Assembly: GCF_900496995.4 (NCBI RefSeq) | Contig: NW_024470395.1 | Coordinates: 1 to 64,000, forward strand | DNA: 64,000 nt | Reading direction: 5' to 3' | DNA from: Aquila chrysaetos chrysaetos | Lineage: Eukaryota; Chordata; Aves; Accipitriformes; Accipitridae | Shown: piece by piece, positions 24,993-37,419 of the stretch | Layout of the letters: every line of letters starts with the position of its first letter | How positions within the stretch are numbered: position 1 is the stretch's first letter | Position numbers and translations under genes: made by a program | Notes under the pieces: generated by a model | Seen by the model: only the letters and a program-made list of their open reading frames with translations | Database searches by the model: none | What the model was told of the DNA's origin: nothing

Positions 24993-27900
24993 ATGACGGT
25001 GAAGCTGGACTTCGAGGAGTGTCTGCGGGACTCGCCCTGGTTCAGGTACGGGACCCCCCCCCGGGGTAATTGGGGACCCCCCTGGCACCGGGACAACCCC
25101 CCCCCCCCCCCCAACTTGTCCCCTGGGCCCCCCCCCGGACCGGGACACCCCCCCCGGACCGGGACACCCCCCCCTGGATGGGGACACCCCCCCGATTTGT
25201 CCCCGGGATCCCCCCCCCCGAGCATCCTCTGGTACCAGCACCCCTCAAGGCCCCCCCCGGCCTCCCCGACCCCCCCCCACCGCTCCCAGGACCCCCCCCG
25301 GTCCCCCCCAAACTCTATCTGCCCTCCCCATCCCCCAGGACCAGGCCCCCCCCCCCAAATACCAGCCCCCCCCCCCCCAATACCCCAGGGTTGGAAATGG
25401 AGGGGGGGGCAGCACTGGGAGCCCCCCAAAATGGGGGGGGGCCAGCCCCCTCCCAAGGCCCCCCCCCAAGCCCCCAGCTCCCCCCCCCATCACACTGGGG
25501 GGGGCAGGGGGCAGTTGGGGTCACAGGTGGCCTCGTGCAAGAGCCCCCCCCCTCCTCGTGCGACCCCCACCCCTTGTGCAAGGTCCCCTCACACAAGCGT
25601 GCGAGACCCCCGGTGCACTCCCCTCGCACGAGGGTGTCGCCCCCCCCCATCGTGCAAGGGGGGGCCCCCCCCCGGGGGGGGAGGAAGCGGTTTCGCACGC
25701 GGGTGCGCACCGGGGAGGGGCAGGAAGCCACGGGGGGGGGACGGGGTGTGCGATGGGGGTGGGGGCCTCTCGCACGGCCTCGCACACGCGCGTGTAATGG
25801 GGGGGCGTGTGATCTCGCACGGCCTCGCACACGCGTGTGCAACGGGGGGGTGATCTCCCACAGCCTCGTGCACACGTGTGCGCCGGAGCCGGGGTGGGAG
25901 CGTGCAAGCTGACACGTCTTCGCACACGCGTGTGTGCTTCCAGCCTGGTGCTTGCACGGGGAGGCAGGGCTTGCACGAGAGTGGCCTTGCACGGGGAGCT
26001 GCTCTTGCACGAGGGGGTTTTGCACGAGGGATGGGGGCCTCTTGCACGAGGGGGGTCTTGCACGCAAGGCCTTGCACGAGGGGAGTCTTGCACAAGAAGG
26101 GTCTTGCACGAGGGGGTCTTGTACAAGGGGGCAGGGCTTGCACGAGGGTTTCCCCTCACGCCGGGGGGGTCCTCGCACGAGGGTCGTCTCTCGCACGAGG
26201 CCTGGGGGGGGGGAAGGCGTCAGCCATCTTGGGGTGCCCCAATGCCCCCCCCCCCCAAACCTGCCCGTGATGTCACGGCGTCACCACGGCGACGGCGCCC
26301 GCAGGAAGCGCCGCCGGAAGCACCCGCCGACCGCGGAGCCCCAAATCTCCCCCCAACCCCCCCAAATCCTTCCCGGGCCCCCCCAGGGCCCCCCAAGCCC
26401 CCCAGGGCCCCACAAATTCCCCCCTGACACCCCAATTCCCCCCCAGGATCCCCCAAAGCCCCCAACACCCCCCGGGCCCCCCCAAAGCCCCTCTCTGGCA
26501 CCCCAAACCCCCCCATGACCCCCCCAAACCCATCTCAGATCCCCCAAACCACCCCATGTCCCCCCAAAACCCCTCTCTGACCCCCCAACCCTCCCCTGTG
26601 CCCCCCCAAACACCCTCTCTGACCCCCCAAAACCCCCCAGTGACCCCCCAAACACCTCTCTGACCCTCAAACCCCCCCGTGCCCCCCAGTGACCCCCAAA
26701 ATCCCCTCTATGAACTCCTAAAGCCCCCAGTGACCCCCCAAAACCCCCATGACCCCCCACACTGCCCCCTTGTCCCCCCAAAACTTCTCTCTGACTCCTC
26801 AAACCCCCCCAGTGACCCCTAAAGCCCCCCCGGACCCCCCCAAACCCCTCTCTGACCCCCCAGATCCCCCCAGTGACCCCCAAAACCTCTATGACTCTCC
26901 AAACTCCCCCTGGACCCCTCCCAACCCCCCCAGTGACCCCCCAAACCCCCTCTATGAACCCCTAAACCCCCCCGGACCTGTCCCAAACCCCCCAGTGACC
27001 CCCCAAACCCCCCCGTCCCCCCCCCAGGGCGGCCGTGGAGGAGGCGGAGGCAGATGTGGCCGAACTCGAGACCCACCTGGAGAAGGTTGGGGGGGGGGGG
27101 GGCAGATGGGGAGCCTTAAGGGATTTGGAGGGGTGGGATCCCTTGGGATTAGGGCCCCCCCTAAGGATTTAGGGGGGTCCCTAAGGGATCTGGGGGGGCC
27201 CAGGATGCTCCTAGTGTTTGGGGATCCCTGAGGGATCTGGATCCAGGAGGATCTGGGGGGGGGGGGCCTGGGAGCCCAGGCAGGGCCAGGGTGGTCTTGG
27301 GGGGGTCCTGGAGGTTTGGGGATCCCCATGGGATCTGGGGCGATCTCAAAGTCCCGGGCAGTGCTGGGGGGGGGGGGGATCCTGGGGGGTTCCCTGGGGT
27401 TTGGGGACACCCAAGAGATCCTGGGGGATTGGGGGGGGATCTGGGGGGGACCTCAGAGTCCCAGGCAGTGGCTGGGGAGGGGTCCTGGGGGTTTTCCCTG
27501 GGGTTTGGGGCTCCCTGAGGGATCCCAGGGGATCGGGGGGGTCTGGGGCCGGGGGGGGGGGATCCCCAAGAGGCTGACGGTGCCCCCCCCCAGGTGCTGA
27601 AGCTGTGCTCCGCCATGCTGGAGGCCGGACGGCAGCTGGAGGGAACGAGCCGGGCCTTCGCCGCGGGGCTGCGGGAGCTGGCGGGGATCCCCCGCGGGGA
27701 CCCCCTCGTGCGGGTGAGCACCCCCAAACCGAGGGGGGGTCCCAGGGGGTTTGGGGATCCCCAAAGCGGGGGAGCACCCCAAAATGGGGGGGCCTGGGGT
27801 GATTCCGGGGGGTCCAAAGTGGGTCTGGGGATGCCAGAGCCCCCGATGTGAGCAGGCGCCCCAAAATTGGGGGGGGTCACAGGGGCTTGTGGGGACCCCC

Positions 27901-30900
27901 TGATCCAGGTGAGCACCCCAAATTGGGGGGTCCCAGGTCTGGGGGAGGGGGCTACAGGGCTATTGGGGGGCCCCTGGGGGTTGGGGGGCCTTGGGCCCTG
28001 CTGGGGGATTTTGGGGGGCTCAGGGAAGGGGCGGGGGGGTGCCGGGGAATGTGGGGGGAGGGATGGGGGTCCCAGCCCCACCCCGACCCCCCCGACCCCC
28101 CCCAGGAGGCTCTGGAGAAATTCTGTGACTCCCTAGAGCAGATGATGGACAGCCACGAGGTAAGCAAGCCACGCCCCCTTTCCCTAGACCACGCCCCCCA
28201 CCCCAAGCTCCACCCCTCTCCAAGCCCCTCCCACCCCTCTCCAAGCCCCTCCCAACCCTCTCCCACCTGGCCCCGCCCCATCCCTTGCAAGACCACGCCC
28301 CCTCCCAACTGGCTCACACACCCCCATCCAGAGCCACGCCCCCTCCCGGCCTGGCCACGCCTCCTCCCGGTCTACCCACGCCCCTCCCGGCCTGGCCACG
28401 CCCCCAGGGGCCCAACGAGGGATCCCTCAGCCCCCTGCCCCCCTCCCTGGGGACCCCCCCGGGTCCCTCTGACCCCCCCCCGTGTCCCCCCAGGAGCTGC
28501 AGGACAGCACCCAGGTCGCCCTGCGCCGCCACCATCCACACCCTGCTCAAGGAGTGAGTGGGGGGGGGGGTCCCATGGGTGCTGGGGGGGGGGGGGCATG
28601 GGTGCCATGGGGGTCCTGGAGGTGCTGGGGGGCAACCAGGGATGCTGGGGGTAGCCCATGGGTGCTGGGGGGGGACCCACGAGTGCTAGGGGTAGCCTAT
28701 GTGTGCCATGGGGGTCCTGGAGGTGATGGAGGACCCCATGGGTGCTGTGGGGTCCCTACAGGTACTGGAGGGGGGGGGCATGGGTGCTGGGGGTCAGCCA
28801 GGGATGCTGGGGGCAGCCGATGGGTGCTGGGGGGTCCCATGGGTGCTAGGAGAGTTCTATGGGTTCTGGGGGACCCCATCGCTGCCATGAGGGTCCTGGA
28901 GGTGCTGGGGGGGTCCCATTGGTGCTGGGGGGTCCCACGGGTGCTGGGGGCATCCTATAGGTTCTGGGGGATCCCATTGCTGCCACAGGAGTCCTGGAGG
29001 TGCTGGGGGTCTCCCATGGGTGCTGGGGGTCTGGTGGGTGCCGTGGGGATCCTACAGGACCCTATGGGCGCCAGAGGGTCCCATGGGTGCTGTGAGGACC
29101 CTATAGACCCTGGCGGGGGGGGGGAAATGTCCCGGTGGGCCGTGCGGAGGCTGGGGGCGGGTGTCCTTCCCGGCACCCCCCCCCCCCCAGCAGGAGCACC
29201 CATGGGTACCCCCCCCCCCAGGGAGGCGCGGGGGCTGCGGGAGGCGCGTCGGGAGCGGGCGCGGGCGGCGGAGGCGCTGGCGGGGGCCCTGCAGCACCAC
29301 GCCGAGGTCCCGCGCCGGCGGCCCTTGGAGGCCCGAGAAGCTGCCGCTGCTTTGGGCGGGGCCCGGGGCGTGGCCCGGGCGAGGGGGCTGGATTATGTTC
29401 TGCAGGTGGGTGGGGCTCGAGAGGGGTGGGGTCGTGGGAGGGGCGGGGTTTGGGTGGTGGGGGGGCTGGGGTGGGGGAGGATGGGGAGGGATTGTATAGG
29501 GCTGGAGAAGGTGTGATTTTTTTACGGGGGCGTGGTTTAACTGGGTGGGGCTCGAGGTGGGAGGGGCTTGTGGGAGGGGGGAGGTTGGGGTGGGGGGTGG
29601 GAAAGGATTGAGTAGGGCTGGAGGGGGCGTGGCTTTTTGTAGGGGGTGTGGTTTGTTGGGTGGGGCTTGAGGTGGGAGGGGCTGGAGCAGGCAGGGCTTG
29701 TGAGGGTGGGGCTTAAGAGGGTGGGGCCAGGGCACCCCCTAACCTTCCCCCCCCCCCCCAGATCAATGTGATGCAGGACAAGAAGAAGACAGAGATCCTC
29801 CAGTTTGTGAGCGATGGGGGGTGGAGGGTATTGGGGGGTCCCTGGGGGGGGTTGGGGGGGTCCCTGAGGGTTTTTGGGGGGTCCCTGGGGGAGTTGGGGG
29901 TCCCTGAGGGTCATGGGGGTCTCTGAGGGGCCTGGTGGGGTTCTGAGAGGGTTTGGGTGTCAACTAGGGGGGTCTGGGGGGGTGTTGGGGGGCTCCTGGG
30001 GGGATGTGAAGGGGTTTGGGGGGGTCCAGGAGGCACAAGGGGGGGTCCTGGGGTGCCTGGGGGTCTCAAGGAGGGTCTGGGGGGGCCTGGGGAGGTCCTG
30101 GGGGTCTGGGCACCACTGGGGTTGCTTAGGGGTGTTAAGAATTTTTGGGGGGTCCCATGGGTGATGGTGGGGATCTATGGCTAGGCGGAGGGATCTAGGG
30201 GTCCTGGGGGGGGACAGACAGATGACACACTAACACCCCCCCCCCCCCCCCCAGGTGCTGGCCCTGCTGGAAGCCCAGGCCGCCTTCTTCAGCCAGGGCC
30301 ACCGCAGGGCCACCAGCACCCAGCAGTACCGGGGGCAGCTGGGGGCGCAGGTGGGGACCCCCACCCACCCCCAAACCCTCCCACCCACCCCAGGGGACCC
30401 CGGCATCCGGGAGGGACCCCCTACCCACCCCAGCAGACCCCAGCATCCAGGATGTGTCATTCCCCCCCCCCCCCAAAACTATCCGGGTGGGACCCCTTGG
30501 GCCCTTGGGACACCTCCCGCCCATACCCCCCCCCAGCCACCCCAGGGGACCCAGGTGGCTGGGGGGGACCCAGGAATCTGGGGGCGGGACCCAGGTATGG
30601 GGGGGACCCAGCATTTGAGGGGGGCCACAGGCATTCAGGGGGGGGACCCAGGAATCTGGGGAGGACCCAGCATTTGGGGGGGGGGCCCAGGGGTGCGGGG
30701 GGGGCCCCAGGCATTTGGGGAGGGGACACCCAGGTGCCCGGGGGGGGTGACCGAGGGGTCCGGTCCCCGCAGCTGGACCGGCTGGTGCTGGAGGGGGCCC
30801 GGCAGCAGCGGGACATGGAGCAGCGCCACGCCCTGCTGCTGCAGCAGGTGGGCGGGGCCGGGGGCGTGGTCAGGGCACGAGGGGGCGGGGTTAAAATCCG

Positions 30901-33900
30901 GAGGGGCGGGGTTAGAAGGCGGGCGGGGGGGCTGAGCCTAAAAGGCAGGGGGTGCACCAAGAGGGCTCTGCTGAGGGGGCGTGGCCTGAGCCGGAGGGCG
31001 GGGTCTTGGAGGCTTGGGGTGTGGCCTGGGGTGTGGGGGTGGAGCTAGCTCCAAGGGGCGGGGCCGTGGGCAGTGGGAGGGGTCTGTATCCAATCAGCAG
31101 CAGGGAGGGGCGGGCTCGGTTTTGATTGATGGGTGGGGACCCGGTTGATTGACAGGCGGGGTCAGCATTGACTAACAGCCTTCAGGTCGGGCTGGGATGA
31201 TTGACAGGTAGCTGGGGGCGGGGCCAGCTTTCATAAGCTTTGATTGACAGCTGGCCAGATGAAGCAGGTTTGATTGACAGTTCTAGGGCAGGACTACCTT
31301 TGACGGACAGCTTTGGGGGGGTGGGGCCAAGTTGATTGACACGTCCAAGAAGGGGGTGGGCCTTTAGCAGACTGGCAGCCCCCAGGACCTATTGGGGGCA
31401 AGCAGGGCTGAGGGGCAGGTCCAGAGAGGCTGGGGGCGGGCCCAGGCTGACGGGCGGCCCCCAGGACCTATCACAGGAGACGGTGGGCGGGGCCACAGGG
31501 GAGGCGGGGCCGGGGGCCCCCCCCCATGGAGGGGTACCTGTACAAGAGAGCCAGCAACGCCTTCCGCACCTGGAGCCGGTACCCCAAAACCCCCCCGGAT
31601 CCCCAAAAAGCCCCCCCGCACCCCACCCGCACCCCACTCAACCCCCAAATCTGCTCCCCCCCCAAACCAACCCCCCAAATCCCCCCTGACCCCCCCCGGT
31701 GCCCTCACCCCCCCCCCCGTACCCCCAAACAGCTCCAGGTACCCCTGAACAACCCCTGTACCCCCAAATCCCTGTGCCCCCCCGTACCCCCAACCCCCCC
31801 GTACCCCTGAATGCCCCTTTTATGGGGTGCCCCCGGACCCCCCCTTTCCCCTGGGGCATTTTGGGGTCCCCCTGACCCCCCCCTTTCCCTGGGAAAGTTT
31901 GAGGGGTCCCCCGACCCCCCCCTTGCCCCAGGGGGGTTTTGGGGTCCCCCCCAGCCCCCTTCTTTTCCCTGACCTCCCCCTTTCCCCTGGGGGGTTTTGG
32001 GGTCCCCCCTTGACCCCCCCTTTCCCCTGGGGGGGTTTGGAGATCCTCCTGACCCCCCCCATTCCCCCATGTGAGTTTTGGGGTCCCCCCCATTTCCCCC
32101 CCCCCAGGCGCTGGTTCTCCATCCAGAGCAACCAACTGGTGTACCTCAAACGGGCGCGGGTGAGCGGGTTTTGGGGGGCCCCGGGGGGGGCGATGAGCTT
32201 GGGGGGGGATGGATTGGGGGGAGCAGATTTGGGGGTTGAGTTTTGGGGGGGGTACTTTGAGGGTGCAGATTTTAGGGTGAAGTTTTGGGGAACAGATTTG
32301 GGGGGCTGCTTTTAGGGGTGACTTTGGGAAGCAGATTTGGGGGGCAGGTTTTTGGGGGTGTAATTTGGGGGGCAGGTTTTGGGGGTCACTTTGAGTGGGG
32401 TGAATTTGGGGACATGTTCTTTGGGGGGTGGTTTTGGGGGGGCAGGTTTGGGGGTGCAGATTTGGGGATCAGGTTTGGGGGGGCAGTTGGGGGGGGCCGG
32501 TTCTGGGGGTGCAATTTTGGGGGGTGGTTTTGGGGAGCAGGTGTTTGGGGATCAAGTTTTGGGGGGCAGATTTGGGGGTCAAGTTTTGGGGAGCAGATTC
32601 TGGGGGGCAGATTCTGGGGGAATAATTTGGGGGTGCAGTTTTGGGGGGGGTGGTTTTGGGGGGGCAGTTTGGGGGTGCAGTTTTTGGGGGTCAGTTTTGG
32701 GGTGCACTTTTGGGGGGGCTGTTCTCAGGGGGACACTTTGAGAGGCTGAACTTTGGGAGGTATTTTTTAGGGCCTGGTTTTGGGGAGTGGATTTGGGGGG
32801 GGGGGGCTTCAGAATTGGGGGGGGGATCGCTGGGGTTGAAATTTGGGGGTGCCCCCCCAGGACCCCCCAACAGTGGTGGTGGAGGACCTGCGCCTCTGCA
32901 CCGTCAAGCCCTGCCCCGACCTCGAGCGTCGCTTCTGCTTCGAGGTCGTCTCCCCCTCCAAGTGAGTGCCCAGAGACCCCCAAAACCTCGGGGGAACCCC
33001 AAAACCCGGGGGGGGACCCCAACCCTCCTGCGGGACCCCAAAACCTCCCAATCCCCAAAGGGGGGGGTCCAAAATCCCTCCCCCAAATCCCTGGGACCCC
33101 CAAATCTTCTGACAACCCGGGGGACCCCAAACCCTCTTGGGAATCCCCCAAAACCGGGGGGGGGACCCCAAAACCTCGGGGGGGACCCCAAAAACCCCCT
33201 TGTGCCCTGCTCCCCCACATCCCCCCCATGTCCCCTGACCCCCATATCCCTGTGTCCCCCCGTGTCCCCCCCACGTCCCCTGACCCCTCGTGCCCCCCCG
33301 TGTCCCCCCACATCCCCACGTCCCCCCGTGTCCCTGCGTCCCCTTCTGTCCGCTGACCCCCCAAGTCCCCCCCAAGTCCCTCTGTGTCCCCCGGCCCCCC
33401 CTGACCCCCCCGTGCCCCCCCTCGTCCCCCAGGTCCTGCGTGCTGCAGGCAGACTCGGCGGGGCAGCAGCGAGCCTGGCTCAGCGCCGTCCAGAGCAGCA
33501 TCGCCTCCGCCTTCAGCCAGGGGCCCCCCCGGGACCCCCCCGGTCAGGTGGGTACCCCAAAACCTCCTCCATTGGCAGGGGTGGTACCCCAAAAGCCCAC
33601 CTGGCTAGGTGGGTACCCCAAAAGTCCCTAGGGTGGGCCTGGGACCCTCGAAAACTCTCTTGGGGGCACCAGGAATCCCCCTCAAAACCCTCCTGGGATC
33701 AGGGACCCCCAAAAATCCTACTGGGGGGGGAGATGAGGGACCCCAAAATCCTCTTGGAGGGATCAGGAACCCCCTGGGCTGGGGCTGGGACCCCAAAAAC
33801 TGTCCTGGGGGCATCAGGGACACCCTAAAACCCTCTTGGGGAGATCAAGGACCCCCAAAACCCTCCTGGGGGAACCAGGGATGCCCCAAACCTCTCCTGG

Positions 33901-36900
33901 GGAATCAGGGACAACCCCCCCCTCCCCCAAAAAACCTCCCTGGGGGGGATTGGGGACCCCCAAAATCCTCACCGGGGGGTATTGCAGACCCCCCAAAACC
34001 CTCCTGGGGTGATCTGGAACCCCCAAAACCTTCAGGGGGGATTGGGGACTCTAAAACCCTCATGGGGGGGTCAGGGATGCCCCAAACCCTCCTGAAGAAT
34101 CAGTGACCCCCCCAAAACCCTTGTAGGGGAATCAGGGACCCCCAAAACTCTTCTGGGGGGGTCAGGGACCCCCCAAAATCCTCATGGGGTGATCTGGCAC
34201 CCCAAAACCTTCTCTGGGGGGGGATCAGGGCCCCCTCCCTGCCCCCCAAGGGGGGTCCCCAAGCACTACCCAACCCCTGCCCCCCACCCAGCAGCCCGCC
34301 GAACGTTCGTGGTCGGGGTCCCGGGGGGTTCGGGGGGGGGCCCCCCGAATCTCAGGTTCTGGAGACGGTGCTGGGGCTGGAGGGGAACGGGAGCTGCTGC
34401 GACTGCCGGGAGCCGGCACCCGCCTGGGCCAGCGTCAACCTGGGCATCACCCTCTGCATCGAGTGCTCCGGCATCCACCGGTGAGGGCACCCCAAACCCC
34501 CCCCCGGGCACCCCAAAAAACCCCCAGGGCACCCCGACCCCCCCCCTGCCCCCCAGGACCCTCTAATGTCTCCCCAAGGTCCCTCAAATGTCCCTCAAGG
34601 GTCCCCAGATCCAGCATCAGCCTCTGCCTTGAGGGCTTCAGCATCTACCGGGGCACCCCAAAATGAGATAAGGGCGCCCCAAAATCCCCCTGGCCCCCCC
34701 CAGACCCCCCAAAGATCTCGCCCAAGGTCCCTCCAAAGTCCCCCAAGGGTCCCCCCGTGGGCCTGCATAGCCCCCCCAAGAGCCCTTCAACACCCCTGCA
34801 AGATCCTCAGGGCACTCCAGTGACCCCCAAGATCGCCCAGAGACCCCCAAGACCCCCAGGGCCCCCCCAGGGACCTTCAGAGCCCCCCACGATCCCCAGG
34901 CCCCCCCCAGGACCCTCAGGGCCCCCCAATGCACCCCAAGACTCCCCCAGGGACCTGCACAGGCCCTGGGGACCCCCAGGACCTCCCACTGAGCCCCCCC
35001 AAGAGCCCCCTGAGACCACCCGGGGCCCCCCAAGACCCCCCCAGGGACTGTCAGAGCCCTCAGCCCACCCCCAGGGACCCAAACACCCTCCAGGGCCCCC
35101 CCAAGACCCCCCCGGACCCTCAGGGCCACCCCAGGGACCCCCCAAAATCCCCCAGGGCCCCCCCAACACTCCCCCCAGTGAGCTGTAGGGCCTCCAGGAC
35201 CCCCCCACTCCCCCAGGGACCACCAATGCCCCCCAAGACCCCCCCAAGGACCTTCAGAGTCCCCCAGGGATGCCCCCAGGACCATGAGGGCCACCCCTGA
35301 CCCCCCAAATCCCCCCCCCCCAGGAGCCTGGGGGTCCACTTCTCCAAAGTGCGTTCGCTGACGCTGGACTCCTGGGAGCCTGAACTGGTGAAGGTAACTG
35401 GGAGCACTGGAAGGGGGGGGGACGGGACTGGGAGGGCCTGGGTGGCCCCTCCAGGTGACACTCTGGGGGTAATGTGTGTCCCCCCCCCAGTTGATGTGCG
35501 AGCTGGGGAACAGCACCCTGAACCGCATCTACGAGGCTCGGGTGGAGGAGATGGGGGTGAAGAGACCCCCCCCCGGCTGCTCCCGGTGAGAGCCCCCCCT
35601 CATACTGCACCCCAAAATTGGGGGGGGGTGTCAGACACCCCCCAGGCCCTCAGAGACACCCCCCCCCAAGTCCCAAACTGGTGCCTCCTGGGATATCCCC
35701 CTCCCCACCCAAGAGGACCCCCCAGGACCCCCCAAACCGGTGACCCCCCACAGGGGGCAGTGATAGGAGCCGCAGGACCCCCCCCCCCCAGGATCCTCCC
35801 TGGGACCCCCAGAACCAGCCCTTAGGACCCCCCAGGACCCCCCCAAATCCCCACAGGGCACAGCGGGAGGACCCCAGGACCCCTCAGGCCCCCCTCCAGG
35901 ACCCCCCAGCCCCTCTAAACCCCCCCAGGGCGCAGTGGGAGGACTCGAGGACCCCCCAGGACCCTCCCAGGACCCCTCAGGACCCCCCAAACCCCCCCCC
36001 CCCCCCCAGGGCGCAGCGGGAGGACTGGATCCGGGCCAAGTACGTGGAGAAGAAATTCGTCACCGGGCTCCCGGGAGGGGGGCCCCGGCCCCGCCCATCC
36101 CGCGCAGGCCCCGCCTCTCGCCCAGGCTCCGCCCCCCGCGGCAGCCCCACCCCCCGCAGCTGCCACACCCAGGTAGGGGAGGGAAGGGGGTGGGGGGGAG
36201 GAAGGGGCGGGGCTCTGTGTATTGGGGAGGGGCTTGATGGGTGGGGTGGGGCTTGTGGAGGGCAGGGCTATCATTAGGTGGAGCCTGCCATTCAAGGGGA
36301 TGTGCTTGTGGTGGGGGGTGGGGCATAATGTTAAGGGGCGGGGCTTCAGTTGGAGGGGTGGGGGCTTGTTATAAGGGGGTGGGGGCTTATGGAGAAAGGC
36401 GGGGCTTATCATTAGGGCAGGGCTTGTGAGGGGCAGGGCTTAGCAGTGGGTTGGGCTTATGAAGGGCGGGGCTTATGGCAAAGGGTGGGGCTATTGCAAA
36501 GAGGCGGGGCTTATGGGGAAGGGGTGTGGTTTGGGGGGCGTGGCTTGTGATGGAGAACAGCTGCTGGGGGTTGCAGTTGCTGGGGGTGTGGCTTGCACCT
36601 TTGTGGGCGTGGCTTGTGCCTCAGGCATGGCTTGTGCCTTGTGGGCGTGGCCTATGCATTGTGGGCGTGGTATCCCGGGTGGGCGTGACCTCCCAGCCAG
36701 GTGGGCGGGGCTTACAGGCCAACAACCTCCTAGCAGAGGATGGGGGGAAGCTTTGGGAGGGTGGGTGGGCGGCAGGATGGGCGTGCCTCTCCGCGGGCGG
36801 GCGTGTCCCGAGCAAGATGGGCGTGTCCTGAAGCCCCACCCCCCCCAGAGCCCCCGGAGGCGGAGGGCCCCCCCAGCCTTCACCCCGGGGCTCTGCTCTA

Positions 36901-37248
36901 CTGGGCGGCCCAGCACCGGCGCCTGCCCACCATGGCCGACGCGCTGGCCCACGGCGCCGACCCCGGGTGGGTCAACGCCGCCGAGGACAACCGCACCCCC
37001 CTGCTGCAAGCTGTCGCCGCGGTAACCGAGGGGGTGTTTTCGGGGGGGGGTGGCACCCACAGGGGCACCCTAGGGTGCTGGGACCACCCCCCACCTAATT
37101 GTGTATGACCCCCCCCCCCCCCCCCCCCAAAAAAAAAGAACTCGCTGCTGGCTTGCGAGTTCTTGCTGCAGAACGGAGCCAGCGTCAACCAGAGCGACAG
37201 CCGCGGGCGGGGGCCGCTGCACCATGCCACCGTGCTGGGACATACTGG
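24993..37248 (+). CDS. ACAP1: ACAP1 exons 1-19 (5' part; exons 20-22 lie inverted at 52125-52976)
   Basis: Arf6 GTPase-activating protein of recycling endosomes, with BAR, PH, ArfGAP and ankyrin domains in that order. Exons: 24993-25045, 27028-27085, 27594-27713, 28106-28159, 28494-28553, 29222-29405, 29762-29806, 30255-30350, 30773-30847, 31465-31578, 32108-32159, 32861-32961, 33433-33547, 34292-34480, 35324-35393, 35491-35585, 36010-36172, 36849 or 36851-37021, 37139-37248. Start [17 protein letters not shown] matches human nearly exactly. [35 protein letters not shown]. ArfGAP zinc finger CCDC...CIEC, arginine finger in [13 protein letters not shown]. Ankyrin: [20 protein letters not shown]. 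Exons 5, 10 and 14 carry one surplus base. Exon 14 has a NAGNAG acceptor. Exon 18 keeps frame only if the second AG of CAGAG is used. The last exon ends HATVLGHTG in phase 2, and no further exon follows on plus. Confidence 0.97.
25541..26210. repeat. TTGCACGAGG minisatellite in ACAP1 intron 1
   Basis: Roughly 670 bp in which CTTGCACGAGGG, TCGCACACGCGTGTG and close variants recur every 20-60 bp. The same motif family reappears at 63400-63960 in the ATP1B2 intron. ORFs on both strands here have no family resemblance. Confidence 0.75.
28560..29110. repeat. ACAP1 intron 5 GGTGCTGGGGG minisatellite
   Basis: Tandem units of about 30-36 bp built from CCCATGGGTGCTGGGGG and GTCCTGGAGGTGCTGGGGG. It gives a long plus-strand ORF that runs into exon 6 but is not coding before 29222. 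Confidence 0.75.
31121..31345 (+). repeat. Cluster of TGATTGACAG decamers in ACAP1 intron 9
   Basis: Four perfect TGATTGACAG sites at 31146-31155, 31198-31207, 31241-31250 and 31271-31280, a near match (final base C) at 31333-31342, and weaker variants near 31121, 31168 and 31300. This decamer is the published consensus of PBX-PREP/MEIS heterodimers. Spacing is irregular (20-62 bp), so it is a loose repeat. Confidence 0.8.
32165..32830. repeat. ACAP1 intron 11 GGGGGCAGATTTTGGG minisatellite
   Basis: About 650 bp of short units (15-30 bp) such as GGGGGGCAGGTTTTGGGG and GGGGTGCAGTTTTGGGG, strongly purine-biased on plus. Exons 11 and 12 flank it. Confidence 0.75.
34612..34660 (+). repeat. Diverged copy of the 3' end of ACAP1 exon 14 in the next intron
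   Basis: Exon 14 ends with codons for [13 protein letters not shown] and a GTGAGG donor (34481). About 170 bp downstream, 34612-34660 repeats the same exon end in diverged form (AGCATCAGCCTCTGCCTTGA, then GGGCTTCAGCATCTACCG) and continues into GGGGCACCCC, which parallels the GTGAGGGCACCCC after the real exon. The donor GT is not kept here. Confidence 0.75.
35740..36009 (+). repeat. Copies of the 5' edge of ACAP1 exon 17 in the preceding intron
   Basis: The real exon 17 begins after CCCCCCCAG at 36010 with GGCGCAGCGGGAGGACTGG. Near-identical acceptor-plus-exon starts lie upstream at about 35923-35950 (CCCCCCAGGGCGCAGTGGGA, then GGACTCGAGG) and 35852-35880 (CCACAGGGCACAGCGGGAGG), with a weaker one near 35750. 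Spacing is about 72-81 bp. Each copy keeps an AG acceptor in a C-rich tract. Confidence 0.85.
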
Positions 37249-37372
37249 GTGCGTCCCCAGTAGCGTACTGGGAAGGGGTGGGGAGGGGGAACTGGGGGGG
37301 GGGGGTACTGCCCCTCACTCTGAGCCCTATGTTATCAGTGGTGGCGGCGCCCACCCCAAAAGCGGCCGGTTT

Positions 37373-37419
37373 GGGAAGCTAAACAGGGGCTGCCTTGGGC
37401 AGTGCCCAGATGGGTGACC
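37373..37419 (+). pseudogene. 5S rRNA-like fragment 1 (internal control region)
   Basis: GGAAGCTAAACAGGG (37373-37387) and GATGGGTGACC (37409-37419) match box A and box C of vertebrate 5S rRNA, and the spacing from AAGCTAA to GATGGG is 33 bases, the same as in 5S rRNA. The outer arms of 5S are not recognisable, so it is a fragment or a 5S-derived repeat head. Confidence 0.7.

Noticed and set aside
24621-26518. Pro/His-rich ORFs up to 410 codons over ACAP1 exon 1 and intron 1
   Set aside because: Only 24993-25045 is coding, in one frame; the remainder is C-tract and TTGCACGAGG repeat.
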